NCBI GenBank assembly: GCA_910589415.1
Contig: OU342639.1
Location: 16,500,268 to 16,564,267, forward strand
DNA: 64,000 nucleotides
Direction: 5' to 3'
DNA from: Malachius bipustulatus
Lineage: Eukaryota > Arthropoda > Insecta > Coleoptera > Melyridae
The position numbers and the translations under genes are program-made. Below are positions 28,101 through 40,100 of this stretch, in pieces. Position 1 is the first letter of the stretch, and the number at the start of each line of letters is the position of its first letter. The notes under the pieces are model-generated. The model made no database searches. It was not told where the DNA came from and saw nothing but the letters and a program-made list of their open reading frames with translations.

Positions 28101-31100
28101 AATTGGCTGATTGAAATAATTTGAAATTTTGAACAGTAGCTGTGCTAATTGAAGCACATGATGATAATTCTTCACTCCAGTGGCAGAGATCTGGGTGTGT
28201 TGTTACCTTTTTTTAATAAATAATTTGCACGCCACTGACTTTAATGCAAATTGGTTATTTATGGTAGATACCTCATGTTATTTAGAGGAGAAAAGTCATC
28301 TTACGTTTTTGTTGTGGGACGCACTGTTTTCAAGATATTCCACAATGTTGGCACTCATGCATGCTTTTTGTAATGCAATACGGTTCAATAACGATCACAA
28401 AAATGATTAACTTCTGAAAAAACTCAATACCATTTATTTTTATGATATTTTACCTCGTACGGGTTCCTACATTGTGAAGTATTTCGGAAACAGTGCGTCC
28501 TAGGACAAAAACGTACAATGACTTTTCTTCTCTAAACAACATGAGGTATCTAACGAAAATTACAAATTTGCATTAAAGTCAGTGGCGTGTAAATTATTTA
28601 TAAAAAAAAGGTAAGAACAAGCCCAGATCTCCGCCACTGGATTGAAGAATTTTTTATCGGAAGTATCAAATCATGTACTTCAATTAGCACAACTACTGTT
28701 CAAAATTTCAAATTATTTCAATCAGCCAATTTTTTTATATTTCAAAAATACGATTTTTTTCTTAAAACTTTACCACCCTGTATTTTCTTAACGAAGCATT
28801 TCACGAATTTAATTCATGAAGCAAACTCATATTATTTTTCGATTCTCTATCGTTCCCTAGAGTTAAGTAGGTAAAACCTGAATCACCCTGTATGTTATTG
28901 CATTCTTAGATTGTCTGAGAAGAAACAATAAGATTACTTTTTACAGTTGGTGTTTAAATTGAGAGCTTTGTGAGTTATAAACAAGCGAAAATCGCCTTTT
29001 TTGAAGTTGAAGGCCCTGTACAACGAAAACGGGTCAAGATAGAGAAACCTTCTTGCGCATCAATCGCATAAATAGTGTATTTTTATGCGATTCAATTATC
29101 AATATTTTCACCGCTTTTGAAATAGGCTTTCTGAAAATTTCCATAGTCAGGTCATATTAGCGTAGTCGTTTACTGAGAAAATTTCATTTCATTTAGTTTG
29201 AAAACGTGCCTTAGAATAGATTTTTAAATTTAACAAAACAAAAAAAAATTGCAAAGTTTACCAATTTTATCCCTTTTTCTGTGCCCGCCACTGGCTAACT
29301 TTTACTTAAAACATAATATTATTTACACTACCTTTAATAAATTCGAAAAAAGTGAAAGGGGAGTTTTGAAAACCGCAAATTAAAAATTTTAGAGGAATAA
29401 ACATCAAGTAAAAATATTCGAATATCTCCGCCATTTTTCTTATTTGCTTCTTGAAATTTTTCAGAGTTAAGTGCTATTAGTATAGTTGTCCTACGAAAAA
29501 ATTTCAGTTCAATTCCTTCAAAAATGTGCTCATAAACGGTTGTAGAAATTGAGCCATTTTTACCCTTTTCCTACCCACGCAACTGGCTTATTAATATAAG
29601 TAATGCAAATTTTACTGCATTAACTCAAATTTAAAATAATTTTCTTCCAATCATGTTAATTTCGCTTCAAAGTTTTCGTTTCTAACTTGCTTATTTAGGG
29701 GTTCAAAATTTAGCAATTTTTCCTAAAATTGAAAAGGCCGCCATTTTGGAACGGCTTTACAGATTTTACTCAAATACAGTACCAGACGACTACTGGAAAC
29801 TATCTGACCACCAAAAAAATTTCAGCCTCCTAGATTGAAAACTGCGACCAGAAACTGTACCTCATGGACAGTTTTTTTCTTTTTGAAAATTTGGAGGGAC
29901 ACCCTGTAGAACTAACGCAGCTTTAGGAAAATATTTATTACGCAAATTAAACGTCATCCCTAAGTTTCACAAAAGTCAAAAATTTCTTTCACTAATCTTG
30001 AAAGATGAAGCTACAGGGCGTTTTTAAAATTTTAGAGAAATAAAACATCATGTAAAAAAAATTCTAATATCTCCGCCATTTTTCTTACTTACTTTTTGAA
30101 ATTTTCAACGGTTAAAGGCTATTAGTATAGTTGTCTACTGTAAAAATTTCAGTCTAATTTCTTCAAAAATAAACTCATAAACGGTTATAGAAATTTAGAC
30201 ATTTTTACCCTTTTCCTACCCACGCCACTGGCTTATTAATATAAGTAATGCAAATTTTATTGCTTTACCTCAAATTTCAAATAGTTATCTTCCAATCCTG
30301 TTAAGTTGATTTCAAAGTTTTATTGCCATCTGGCTCATACAAGGTCTCAAAAATAGCAAATTTTCCGAAAATTCAAATGACTGCCATTTTGAAACGGTTA
30401 GGCCGATTTTGCTCAAGTGCAATACCAGACCACTCCTTGTGGATATCTTACTACCACAAAAATTTAAGCCTCCTAGATTGAAAACTGCGACCTGAAATGA
30501 TACCACAAGAACCCGATTTCTGGAACTTTGAAAGGACACCCTGTAGAAGTAACGTCACTTTTGAAAATTTTTTCAACGGAATTCTAACGTTATCCCAAAG
30601 TTTTACAAGGATCCAAAATTTTGTTCACTAATCTTGAAAGATAAAGCTACAGGAGCGTTTTTAAAATCGAAATTTCGCGTTTTTGGAGAAATATATAAAT
30701 GTATATAAATTATGAATGTAGTAAACCACCGTTATTTTAATTATTTGAAAATTAGATAAAGGCAAGAGGTGTGTCGCAAATAAAAGGTATGATCCTTTTT
30801 TGTTAAACTCAATATATTTCGATCTTAATTTAGATCTTCATCAGGAGAACTATAATTATAAGAAATCAATATTAAAAAAAAAATCTTAAGATAAATACTT
30901 ACAACAAAAGATCAAAATAAAATCTTCATAAAGGTAATGTTAATAAAGTTCAAATTTTTGTGTTGTAAATTTATGCCAAAATTTTTTATTTTGGCGATCT
31001 ATCCAGATACATTCAAAACAATGAACAATTTTATCTGTTTTTCTATCGGTAAATTTTTCACGTGAGTATGATATTTTATTTTACCTTTAGGTCATACCTA

Positions 31101-34100
31101 TATTTTACTGTAGAATGTATGAATCATCAAGTGTGGGGAATGTTTAATTTCAAAAGCCAAATATAAAAACCCGCATCGATTTATGTGGCTGTCTAAAGAA
31201 GTTATAAACTTATATTCGAAATTCATTTCAGAGGTGAAGTTTAAAAAGTCGTTTTCTCTTATTCGCATAGTCCATGACTAACTACCTAACACTGATCAGT
31301 ATTCTAATCAAGTACCAAAAGCATATTTCAGATAAAACTTACGGTGAACGTGTAGAATCCTCCAGGAACTGACTGGCCACCAAATTTGATGTTAATTGTA
31401 TATTCACCAGCGTCTTCGACGTTGTAATGAATGCTCACGGTACCGTCACCATTGTCTACTATGTCGATGTCCAAATCACTAACAAAAATTTATGAAACAT
31501 CGAAAATTTAGATGAATCAATCATACTTACCTACCACTTGTCGATTTTATTCTACATGTAACAGCACCATTTCCTGCATTTTCAGTGTTTACTGTTATAC
31601 AGTACGATTCACCACTATTTAGTGTCCTTTCCACTCCTTCTGTGATCTTACATTTCTCTGCCTAAAATCATATAACAATATATGAGATCTTCTGATATCT
31701 TCCATTGAGATATTACGATTCCTTACGTTTCCAGTAGCATAAGCTTGTACAGGAATTAATGTTTTCTGTATGCTTTCTCCTCCATATTTGACATCTAATT
31801 TATATCTTCCACAATCATCAGGAACATAAGTTGCGTTCATCGTCCCATCACCGTTATCTGTTACTTTTACAGGTCTTGGATTCCCGTCGGGTCCCTAAAA
31901 AGTTTATTTTGAATCATATTTGTAACTTAAGCCAAACAAAAAACTTACAATGACTTTGAAGTCTAAATCACCAACTCCTGCTTCCTTAGTATCGACTTTA
32001 ACAGTCGTAGGTACTGAAGCCGGTATACTCTTCTCTACAATACTAGGACCACTCAGTTTGACCTTTTCAGGTTCAACAGTAGGTCTCACTTTTACCATGA
32101 AAGGACTACCAGGTACTTCTCTACCATCGTAGGCCACATGGGCTTCAAGATTGGCACCTTCGTTGGGGGGAATGTAGCTCACCTGAAGATAAAATGTTGT
32201 AGATAAATGTTGGGTACCTACCTATAGCACAGTTTTAATAATGATGATTACCCACCTCATATCTTCCGTCGCCATGATCGATTACTTCTGGTCGTTTCGG
32301 TAGAGGTTTCTGATCGGAAACAATATTGACTCCAAGTTGAGCAGGTCCAGCTTTGCTGGTGTCTATTAAAAAGTTTGTTGGAACTGATTCGCGACAGTTG
32401 CGGCTCTCCAATCCTGGTCCATAAACTCGAATCAATTTCTCGTCCACTCCAACTATTACCTGAGTAATTAGAAAGTGTGTTGTCATTTTTGTAAACAGAT
32501 TGATATGGTTCATACTAACTTTGAACGGTGAGCCAGGTATATGCTGATCTGCAAATCTTATAGCAACGTCGTATTCACCTGGTTCTGTCGGAACATATTC
32601 CACAGAACAAGAACCATCTCTGTTATCTTTACAAGTCATTTTAGCTTCTGAAGGTCCTTCAATAGCTAATGATAACCCTCCAGTACCCGCACCTAAGGAT
32701 TAGAGTAAACAATTAATTAAATGTTTTAATTCGACATACCATCAAGTATCTATTAACTAACCTTTAGTTTCAACAGTGAATACGTTCGGTTCATAGAGTA
32801 CACCATGTTCTAACCCAGGTCCATAAGCGATGCACTTCTTCGCGTCGCATCCTCGGCGTACATTGACAATAAAAGGTGACCCGGGTACTGGAATGTTGTC
32901 GTAAAGGATGTCTATTGTGTGTCTGCCTTCTTCAAAGGGTGTGTAACTAACCCTATAGGTACCATCCAATAAGGGGGTGATAAGTTTCTCAGTCTGAGTA
33001 CCCGATGGATTTGTAATCGTGCAGGTAATCTTGCCATCTTCAGTCACTCTAGGAATACCTCTAGTATCTACGAGAAAATCTGTTGGGGAATCCACGTACA
33101 CACCTAGAAATTCCAAAATATTTTTAGTAAGACTGGTAATTTTTTTTATCGTCACGATGTTACTCAAAAGCATGCATGATATTGTTATAATAGGTCCCAA
33201 CAAATCTTGGGAATTCTCAACTGATATTTTATAATAGTTAAGAGTTAAGACAGAAAAAAACATCTAAACACTTCATAATGGATGTATCATGACTAAGTTT
33301 TTTCACAGCTATTATTATTGAATATTAAAGTTCCCGGAGGTGTCACACGTCACAATACACCCAGCCGAATTCAACTAGTTATTCTCTACAACAGCAAAAC
33401 ATCAATATTATCTAAGCAATAAGTAAAATGCACGCACGCAGGCAACAATGTGTCACACGACCGCAGGTTACCGTGCAATTGAATCCCAATTCCTGACACT
33501 TTAATCCTGTTCATATCGGCCTGGGTAAGTTGTACTGGTGGCAAATCAATGATCGCCTGGAATGGACTCCCACCGATATGCGTGTCATTGAAGGTGATAT
33601 TAATTCCATAATCACCAGGCTCTGTTGGTAGATATGCAACTGAACAAGTACCATCTCCATTGTCTCTACAGTTAATTGCCGCTTCACAAGGCCCTTCAAC
33701 TGTGACACCTAATCCTCCCTGACCAGCTCCCCTGGTATCTATTGTAAACTCTGCGGGTCGGTTGACTATCCCTCGTTTCAAACCAGGCCCAGTAGCTTTT
33801 ACTTTGAGGGGATCGCCTTCGTGTAAGCAGCGTAGACGAAAAGGACGATTGGAGATCGGTTCACCACCCCAGGAGATGCCCAAGAGGTATTCTCCGAGCT
33901 GAGTGGGTGTGAAGTTAACTAAATATCCCTCGTGGGTTGGGATCACATGAGCTTTGATCTTGCTTCCCGATGGGGAAGTTATGGAAATGGCAAATTCGGC
34001 ACGACGACCGCCAGATAGATTGTCTTCAGGGCAGATCACCCTAAATTGTTGTAAGCTATTTACTGGTGCAGCTATACGTCACACCACCATTGCCAACAAT

Positions 34101-37100
34101 ACATGGTTGATATTAGTATAAGGATGATGTGATTTGTTTTGTAAATGTCATTCATTCATTCATACTTAGTAAGTTTTGACTCTTATTACAAATAATCATT
34201 CAAATTAATTGTTACTTACTTGGTTCCAAACCATCGACTCTTATTTTCGAAACATCTACACTGGGTTCTACCTTGAATTTGATAGGAGTATTAGGTACTG
34301 GTAGTCCACCGTAATGTAAAATCACAGAGTGAGTTCCAGATTGGTTAGTTTCATAGTCAACTGTGTAAGTTCTATCACCATGGTCAGTGACTTTGACTGG
34401 AATTTTCTGGCAAGTATCTTCATTCACCAATTGAACGTCTAAGTCAGCATCACCGGCTTCTCTAAAAAGTAACAAGTAAATATGAGATCAATTTTATATG
34501 TTTTTTATTTTTAATTTATTAATTTTTGTTCTGTACCAAATGAATAATTAACTATGGAGAAACTACCTACCTTGCTTCAATATTGAAGTGTGTTGGAGTA
34601 TTTGCTTTGACAAAATTTTGGACACCAGGCCCGAAACAACGAACTTTACTAACATCAATAGGCTCTGTTACGTACACTCTATAAGGCGAATTATTAGTTG
34701 CTACTCCTCCATAATTTACTTGCACGGCATGACGATTCCCTATATTGGGCACATATGAAGCTTCAAATATACCTTCAGTTTTTTCCACTAAACCAACTTC
34801 CACTTCATTTCCGAAACTATCAGTCACCCTAACATCCAAAGGCGCAGAGCCAGCTTTTCTTGTATCGACAGTAAAGTTAGTCGGAACTTGTGTTTGAATT
34901 CCAGAAGGTGCAATACCAGGACCATTAACTTGAACTTTTTCTGGAAAATAATCAGTTGTTGGCAAAATCTGGGCTATGTAAGGACTTCCGGGAACATCCT
35001 CGTTATCGCATAGAATATGAACAGCGTATTCCCCTTGAGCTGTTGGGTAATACTTGACATCAGCCGAACCGTCTCCATTATCATGACATTCTATCTTTGC
35101 CTGAGAAGGACCTTGGATACTAAACCCTAAAGCTCCAGTCTCTCCATTTGTTTCCACAGTAAACAAAGCAGGATAATTAACTAATCCTCCTCTTAAGCCT
35201 GGTCCATAAGCCTTAATTCTAGTTTCTTTAAAAGGTCCAACATTTACTTCAAAGGGCGATTTATGAATCTCTTGTCCTGCATAAGTGATCATTAGTATAT
35301 ACCTTCCTTCTTTCATTGGATGATATACGGCCTGGTAGTTGTTAGCGTCCAATTTGGTAATTTTGCATTTCTCTTGAATGCCACCTGGGCCAATTATTTG
35401 GACTTCTGGACGTCCCTCCCCAGCTCCTTCTGTACAAATCCTGAAGTCTGCCTCATCCTTAACACGCACGCCTGCTGGCTGAAGACCTCGACCACTAGCT
35501 CGGACTTTCTTTGGGTCAGAAACTGGGCTAACTCTTACACCAAAAGGACTAGAGGGAATGGATTGACCGGCGAAGAAAACGTTGACTGAGTGTAAGCCGA
35601 CTGTTGGTGAGACGTACTCGCAACGCCAAACGTCTGGAGTTGTTTGACGAACTTTGACTGGAATTGAGTTCTTGTTTCCCGAAGGATCGAGGACTATCAC
35701 TTCTGGTACACCACGACCAGCACCTGAGTGAATAAAATTTAATACACTTATTAGTTCGAGTTTATAATGATAATAAATAATTTACTTTTAGTGTATATAT
35801 CAAAGAAAGTCGGTTTATTTACACAAACACCATCTTGGTCAAGTCCCGGTCCTGATGCTGTTACTTTTCTGGGGTCTCCTGCATGACCTTCAATCTGCGA
35901 AATAATCTTAGTCTTAGCAAAAATTTTCCTAATAAAAAATAATCTAGGAGTATAAAATTTACCTGTACATTGAAAGGACTCTTGGGTACTTGTCTACCAG
36001 CGAATTGCACCCCAATCTTATGCACCCCTTCCATTTGAGGGGTGTACGCTACTGAGTAGCTGAGGTTTCTGTCATTATTGAAACGGATATCCACAGGTTC
36101 CTTGTGCCCTCTTGGATTCTCCACAACTACATCTACTTGACCTTTACCTGCCGAGAAGGTTTCCACGGTGAAGTTAGCTGGTGCTCCCACAACTGGGCCA
36201 GTTGGTTCGACCCCAGGACCGTATACGCGTACCCTGGAAAAATCGTTAAGTAAGACGGGAGATATACGACCGATTTAAACTGTCCTGGAGAGATTTTTGC
36301 TTCATGCTCAAGTGTGCCGTAATTATGTGTCCAAAAGTATACAGCGAGGTAGAAAATTTGAAAATAGTTAAGGTTTTCTCAACATACGGTCTAAGCCTTA
36401 TGACTTCACTTGGCAGGTACAGCCTGCTAAATGGGGAGCTTTAGAGGTTTTTCTTTCTATATTTCCGAACCGAGAAAAAATATTTCTAATTTTTTATTTT
36501 AATTTGCCCATCTAATAAAACCGCAGTCTATATCTATACAGGGTGTCCCAGCTCATTCGAAGCGGTCTCTGTAGGCCAGACGGTAGATTTTTTCAAAAAA
36601 AAATTTACAAATTCCAGTACAGGTTCACAAAGTCCGTAATTTAAAATTATTTTGGAGTATACAGAGGGTCCTCCTATGTTAGTGCATTTTTAGATTGTCT
36701 GAGAAGAGAAAATAAGATTGGTTTTTACAGTTGGTGTTTAAATTCAGAAGTTTGTGAGTTATAAACAAGTGAAAATAACCTTTTTTTAAGGTCAAGGCCT
36801 TGCACAACGAAAACGGCTCAAGATAGAGAAAAACGGCTTACATGTCCCTATTTTAACTTTTCATGTACTATCATATGATGTAGATGAAATGTTTATACAG
36901 GGTGATAAAAAAAAGTCTGAAATAGGATGGTACGAGGTGTAACGAGCTGAACCTTATAGGAATTATCTATTTAAGCTCGACGTGTATGACGTGTAACTCT
37001 TTTGGACACTTCCCATAAAAATATCTGTAAAACAGACTCAGGTCAGCTACTCTTCTTCGATGTTCGAGAGTGTCTAAATTCTTAGTCAAATCCGGGTCTC

Positions 37101-40100
37101 CGATCAAGCAGTTGATGGCTCTTATATGACTTAGGATTAAAGAAATTCCGGAGTATGTTTTAGGAGCTAAGCTCCAAACATTTGAACACTAATCCAGGAT
37201 GGTCGGATGTGAGCCTTGTATAAATGGAGAATCTATTGAGATGTATACAAGTTTTTTGTGCGGAATAGTTTTCCAAGTTTCTGAGAAGCACTTTTCACCA
37301 AACCTAAACACGGTCATGCCAAACCTAGTTCGCTCCCAGGCTCACGCCAAGAAAATGAAGAGATGGCTATATGGAGGCAGAAAATGTCCTCCCCCCCAAT
37401 CATCATGTCTGGGTCCAAAACGTTGACCTTTTCAGAGATGACTACCTGGATTTTTTCAGCATTTAATTGAACTTAATTTCAATTTAATTTCCGTCTCTCC
37501 AAGCTAGAATCTCTTATTAAAGGTCTTTGTTAAGTTTTTAAACTTCTGGTCCCTGCGAAAATGTGCGTCGATGCCAGATGTTCGCGTATATAGGGTATAA
37601 GAAGATCTAAGCGTACTGTCGTCAGCAAAACTGTACGTATGGTTGTTTGTTGTTTCAAGCAATTGGTTGATAAATATTAGGAAGAGAGTTGAAGATAAAA
37701 TGGATCCCTGAGGCACACCTGCATTGATGGAAAAGGTCTCAGAAAGAACTCCATCGACTGCCATCTGTAACGAGTGATCTCCGAGATAACTCACAAGCAG
37801 AATTTCTCGGGTATGCCATAAGCCTGCAGCTTTGCCAACAATCAGGTCAGACACAGTCGAATGTCCTAGAAATATCAAGCGCAACTACTCAAGATTCTCA
37901 ATATATGATGATGTTCGACTGCGCTCTTCACCTCTTGAACTCTGTTTGCGGAAGCCGTACTGGCAGTCCCTGATTACCAATATTAGTTCCTTCCAAGTAC
38001 TTTCAAAGGAGCTGATGGTTATTAGCTTTCTCAATCATCTTAGAGTTTTAATTACTGAAAACAGTGCCACTGGTCGATAGTTATTTGGTAAGAAGATCTT
38101 TTTGCATTTCTTGGGAATAGGCTGGACTCGTGCGCCTTTCCAGCAGAAAAGAAACATTCCCCTTTTGTTAGACGTGTTGAAAAAACGATAGAAAGTAGGT
38201 GCCAGCTCAATCGCGCATTTTTTGAGCACAATAACATCAGGTACGTCATCGGGCCAGGAGCTTTGTTTGGGGGTAAGGCTAACATAATGCGCTTTATGAC
38301 CCGCTGTCGGCATACAATGTCTGACATTTTGAATTCTACGAAAGGGATAATTGGCGGTTTTTTTCCTGAAAATCGAAGAAAATACTCCCGTTAACAGGTT
38401 CGCCTTCTCAGTAGCCATCAGTATCCGTGTAATTAGTGGTTGAATGGTGGATTTGAATAAATTCTGGCTGACTGCCTTAGTTACCGACCAAAAAGATTTT
38501 GAACCATTGTGGCAGGAGAGAAGTTGGTTCCTAATTCTTTGGTTATGAGCTCCATTGGTTTGGTCTATTAGTTCTTTGCATCTGTTTCCAACGAACCTTA
38601 AACCCCCCCAAAAAAGAAGCCAACCAATTTATTGTCTTTGTTATACTATAGTAAAGAGTGCTGTTCTGCTTGATTAGATAAAAAAATTTAAAAATTCAAA
38701 TTGAAAATATGATCATTTCGGAAATATAGAAAAACCTCCATCTCTTCAGAGTGCCCCATTTATTAACTCGGCTGTAACTCGGAACTCATTTTCATTACAT
38801 GTACCATCATACAATATGTTGCATGTCGATCAACATAGAACAAATTATGGTCTAAATTGTCTCATTGACAGATGCAGTAGCAAAGTAAACACTTATAACG
38901 ACAAGATTCTACATGAATAGTTGTCCTAAAAAGGTTTTTGTTTTTGTTCTTTTTTTTATTAAATAAGAAGAAATATAAAAATTATGAGGGTATTTAGAAA
39001 ATGGAGCATCCTAATTTCTTCAAAATACCTCCTAATCGGAGACATTTGAGACTCGTATATGAGCGTTTGACGAGCGGTTGTACTTGCAGGTAAGTCATAA
39101 AGTTCTCCAAGACTTTCCCCATTTTGAACGTTCTCGTATCTTCTACGCCTTACAGCAAGCCAGATTCCAATACATGCATCACCATGCTGGGACTAACTGC
39201 ATATGAATAGCCTTGTAGTACATTTAATCAAATTATCTAGCGAAAAAATGCAAAGCTGTTAATTTTTACAGGGCGCTTTCTGGAATTTATTATTTTTTGA
39301 ACTCGCCAAAACAATTAGTTAATAAAAAAAATTCACTCTCAAGCGATTTCTAAATTATTGAATTAAAATACACTACAAAATATACACACTTATTAAATTA
39401 ATGTTAGCAAAAAAATTCTTCAGCTTCACTTTTTGTTTGTAACTTACCGAGGTGGCGGACGTCTGAGTATATACAAATAAAAAATATATTAATTTAACTG
39501 ATTTCGGGAAAGCTTTTTCGACTATTTCTGTATAGGTACTAAGTACATATGTATTTGAATGTCATACATATTATGTTATAAAAGCCAAATGTTGTATCAT
39601 TTTTCTCTATGGTTCAAAGATGAGACGCCACTGATTTAATATGATTTACATAAATTCAAATGATTTGTTAAAAAGCACAACGAATCTAATAATGCCGTTG
39701 TTAATTAAAAAAATATATTTTTTTAAATAGCATACAAAGCGTTAAAATCAGCATATCTACCTACTATAGTAAGAGCTACAGTATACGTCTAAAAACGAAT
39801 TGTGTGAAGAATAAGTCATCTAATCTAAACTAATCAAGACTTGAAATAATGAAACTTTGAAACCCAAAAAAATTAATGGAATTCAAACCTCCACAAATTA
39901 TTTGGATTATATTTTCTGTACTGGAGAGCTAATTTCTAAAACTCGAAAGTGCCACTAACCGAATTTGGCATAGGCTCTCCTTATCTGCAGTACAGTGCGT
40001 TGTTATAAGAAGTTTTAGGACCCCTAATTCTGAAAAAAATGCAAAAGTTACTCAGAGAGGTTATTACGCATTACGAAGTGGATTGATAATTTTTATTTAC

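Larger units (their letters stand above)
4186..31342 (-). other. 27.2-kb filamin intron between Ig repeat 13 and hinge 1
   Basis: Bounded by donor GTAAGT at 31342-31337 and acceptor TTTTAG at 4187-4186. Filled with palindromic elements and transposon relics listed separately. The stretches 5.6-6.76, 11.23-12.5, 19.5-21.4, 22.7-23.8, 24.7-25.57 and 30.7-31.34 kb hold no gene I can support. They are AT-rich, include a TTAA-type simple repeat near 20.36-20.40 kb and an ATTT repeat near 11.36 kb, and have scattered P- or Q-family fragments. Confidence 0.8.

Noticed and set aside
33386..33471. Extension of the filamin frame past the repeat-9 part exon
   Set aside because: The frame stays open by chance into the 368-bp intron; the donor at 33471 and the match of the next exon show splicing here.
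34041..34042. AG acceptor for the filamin repeat 7-9 exon
   Set aside because: With the upstream phase it gives an immediate stop; the acceptor at 34072-34073 restores a continuous filamin repeat.
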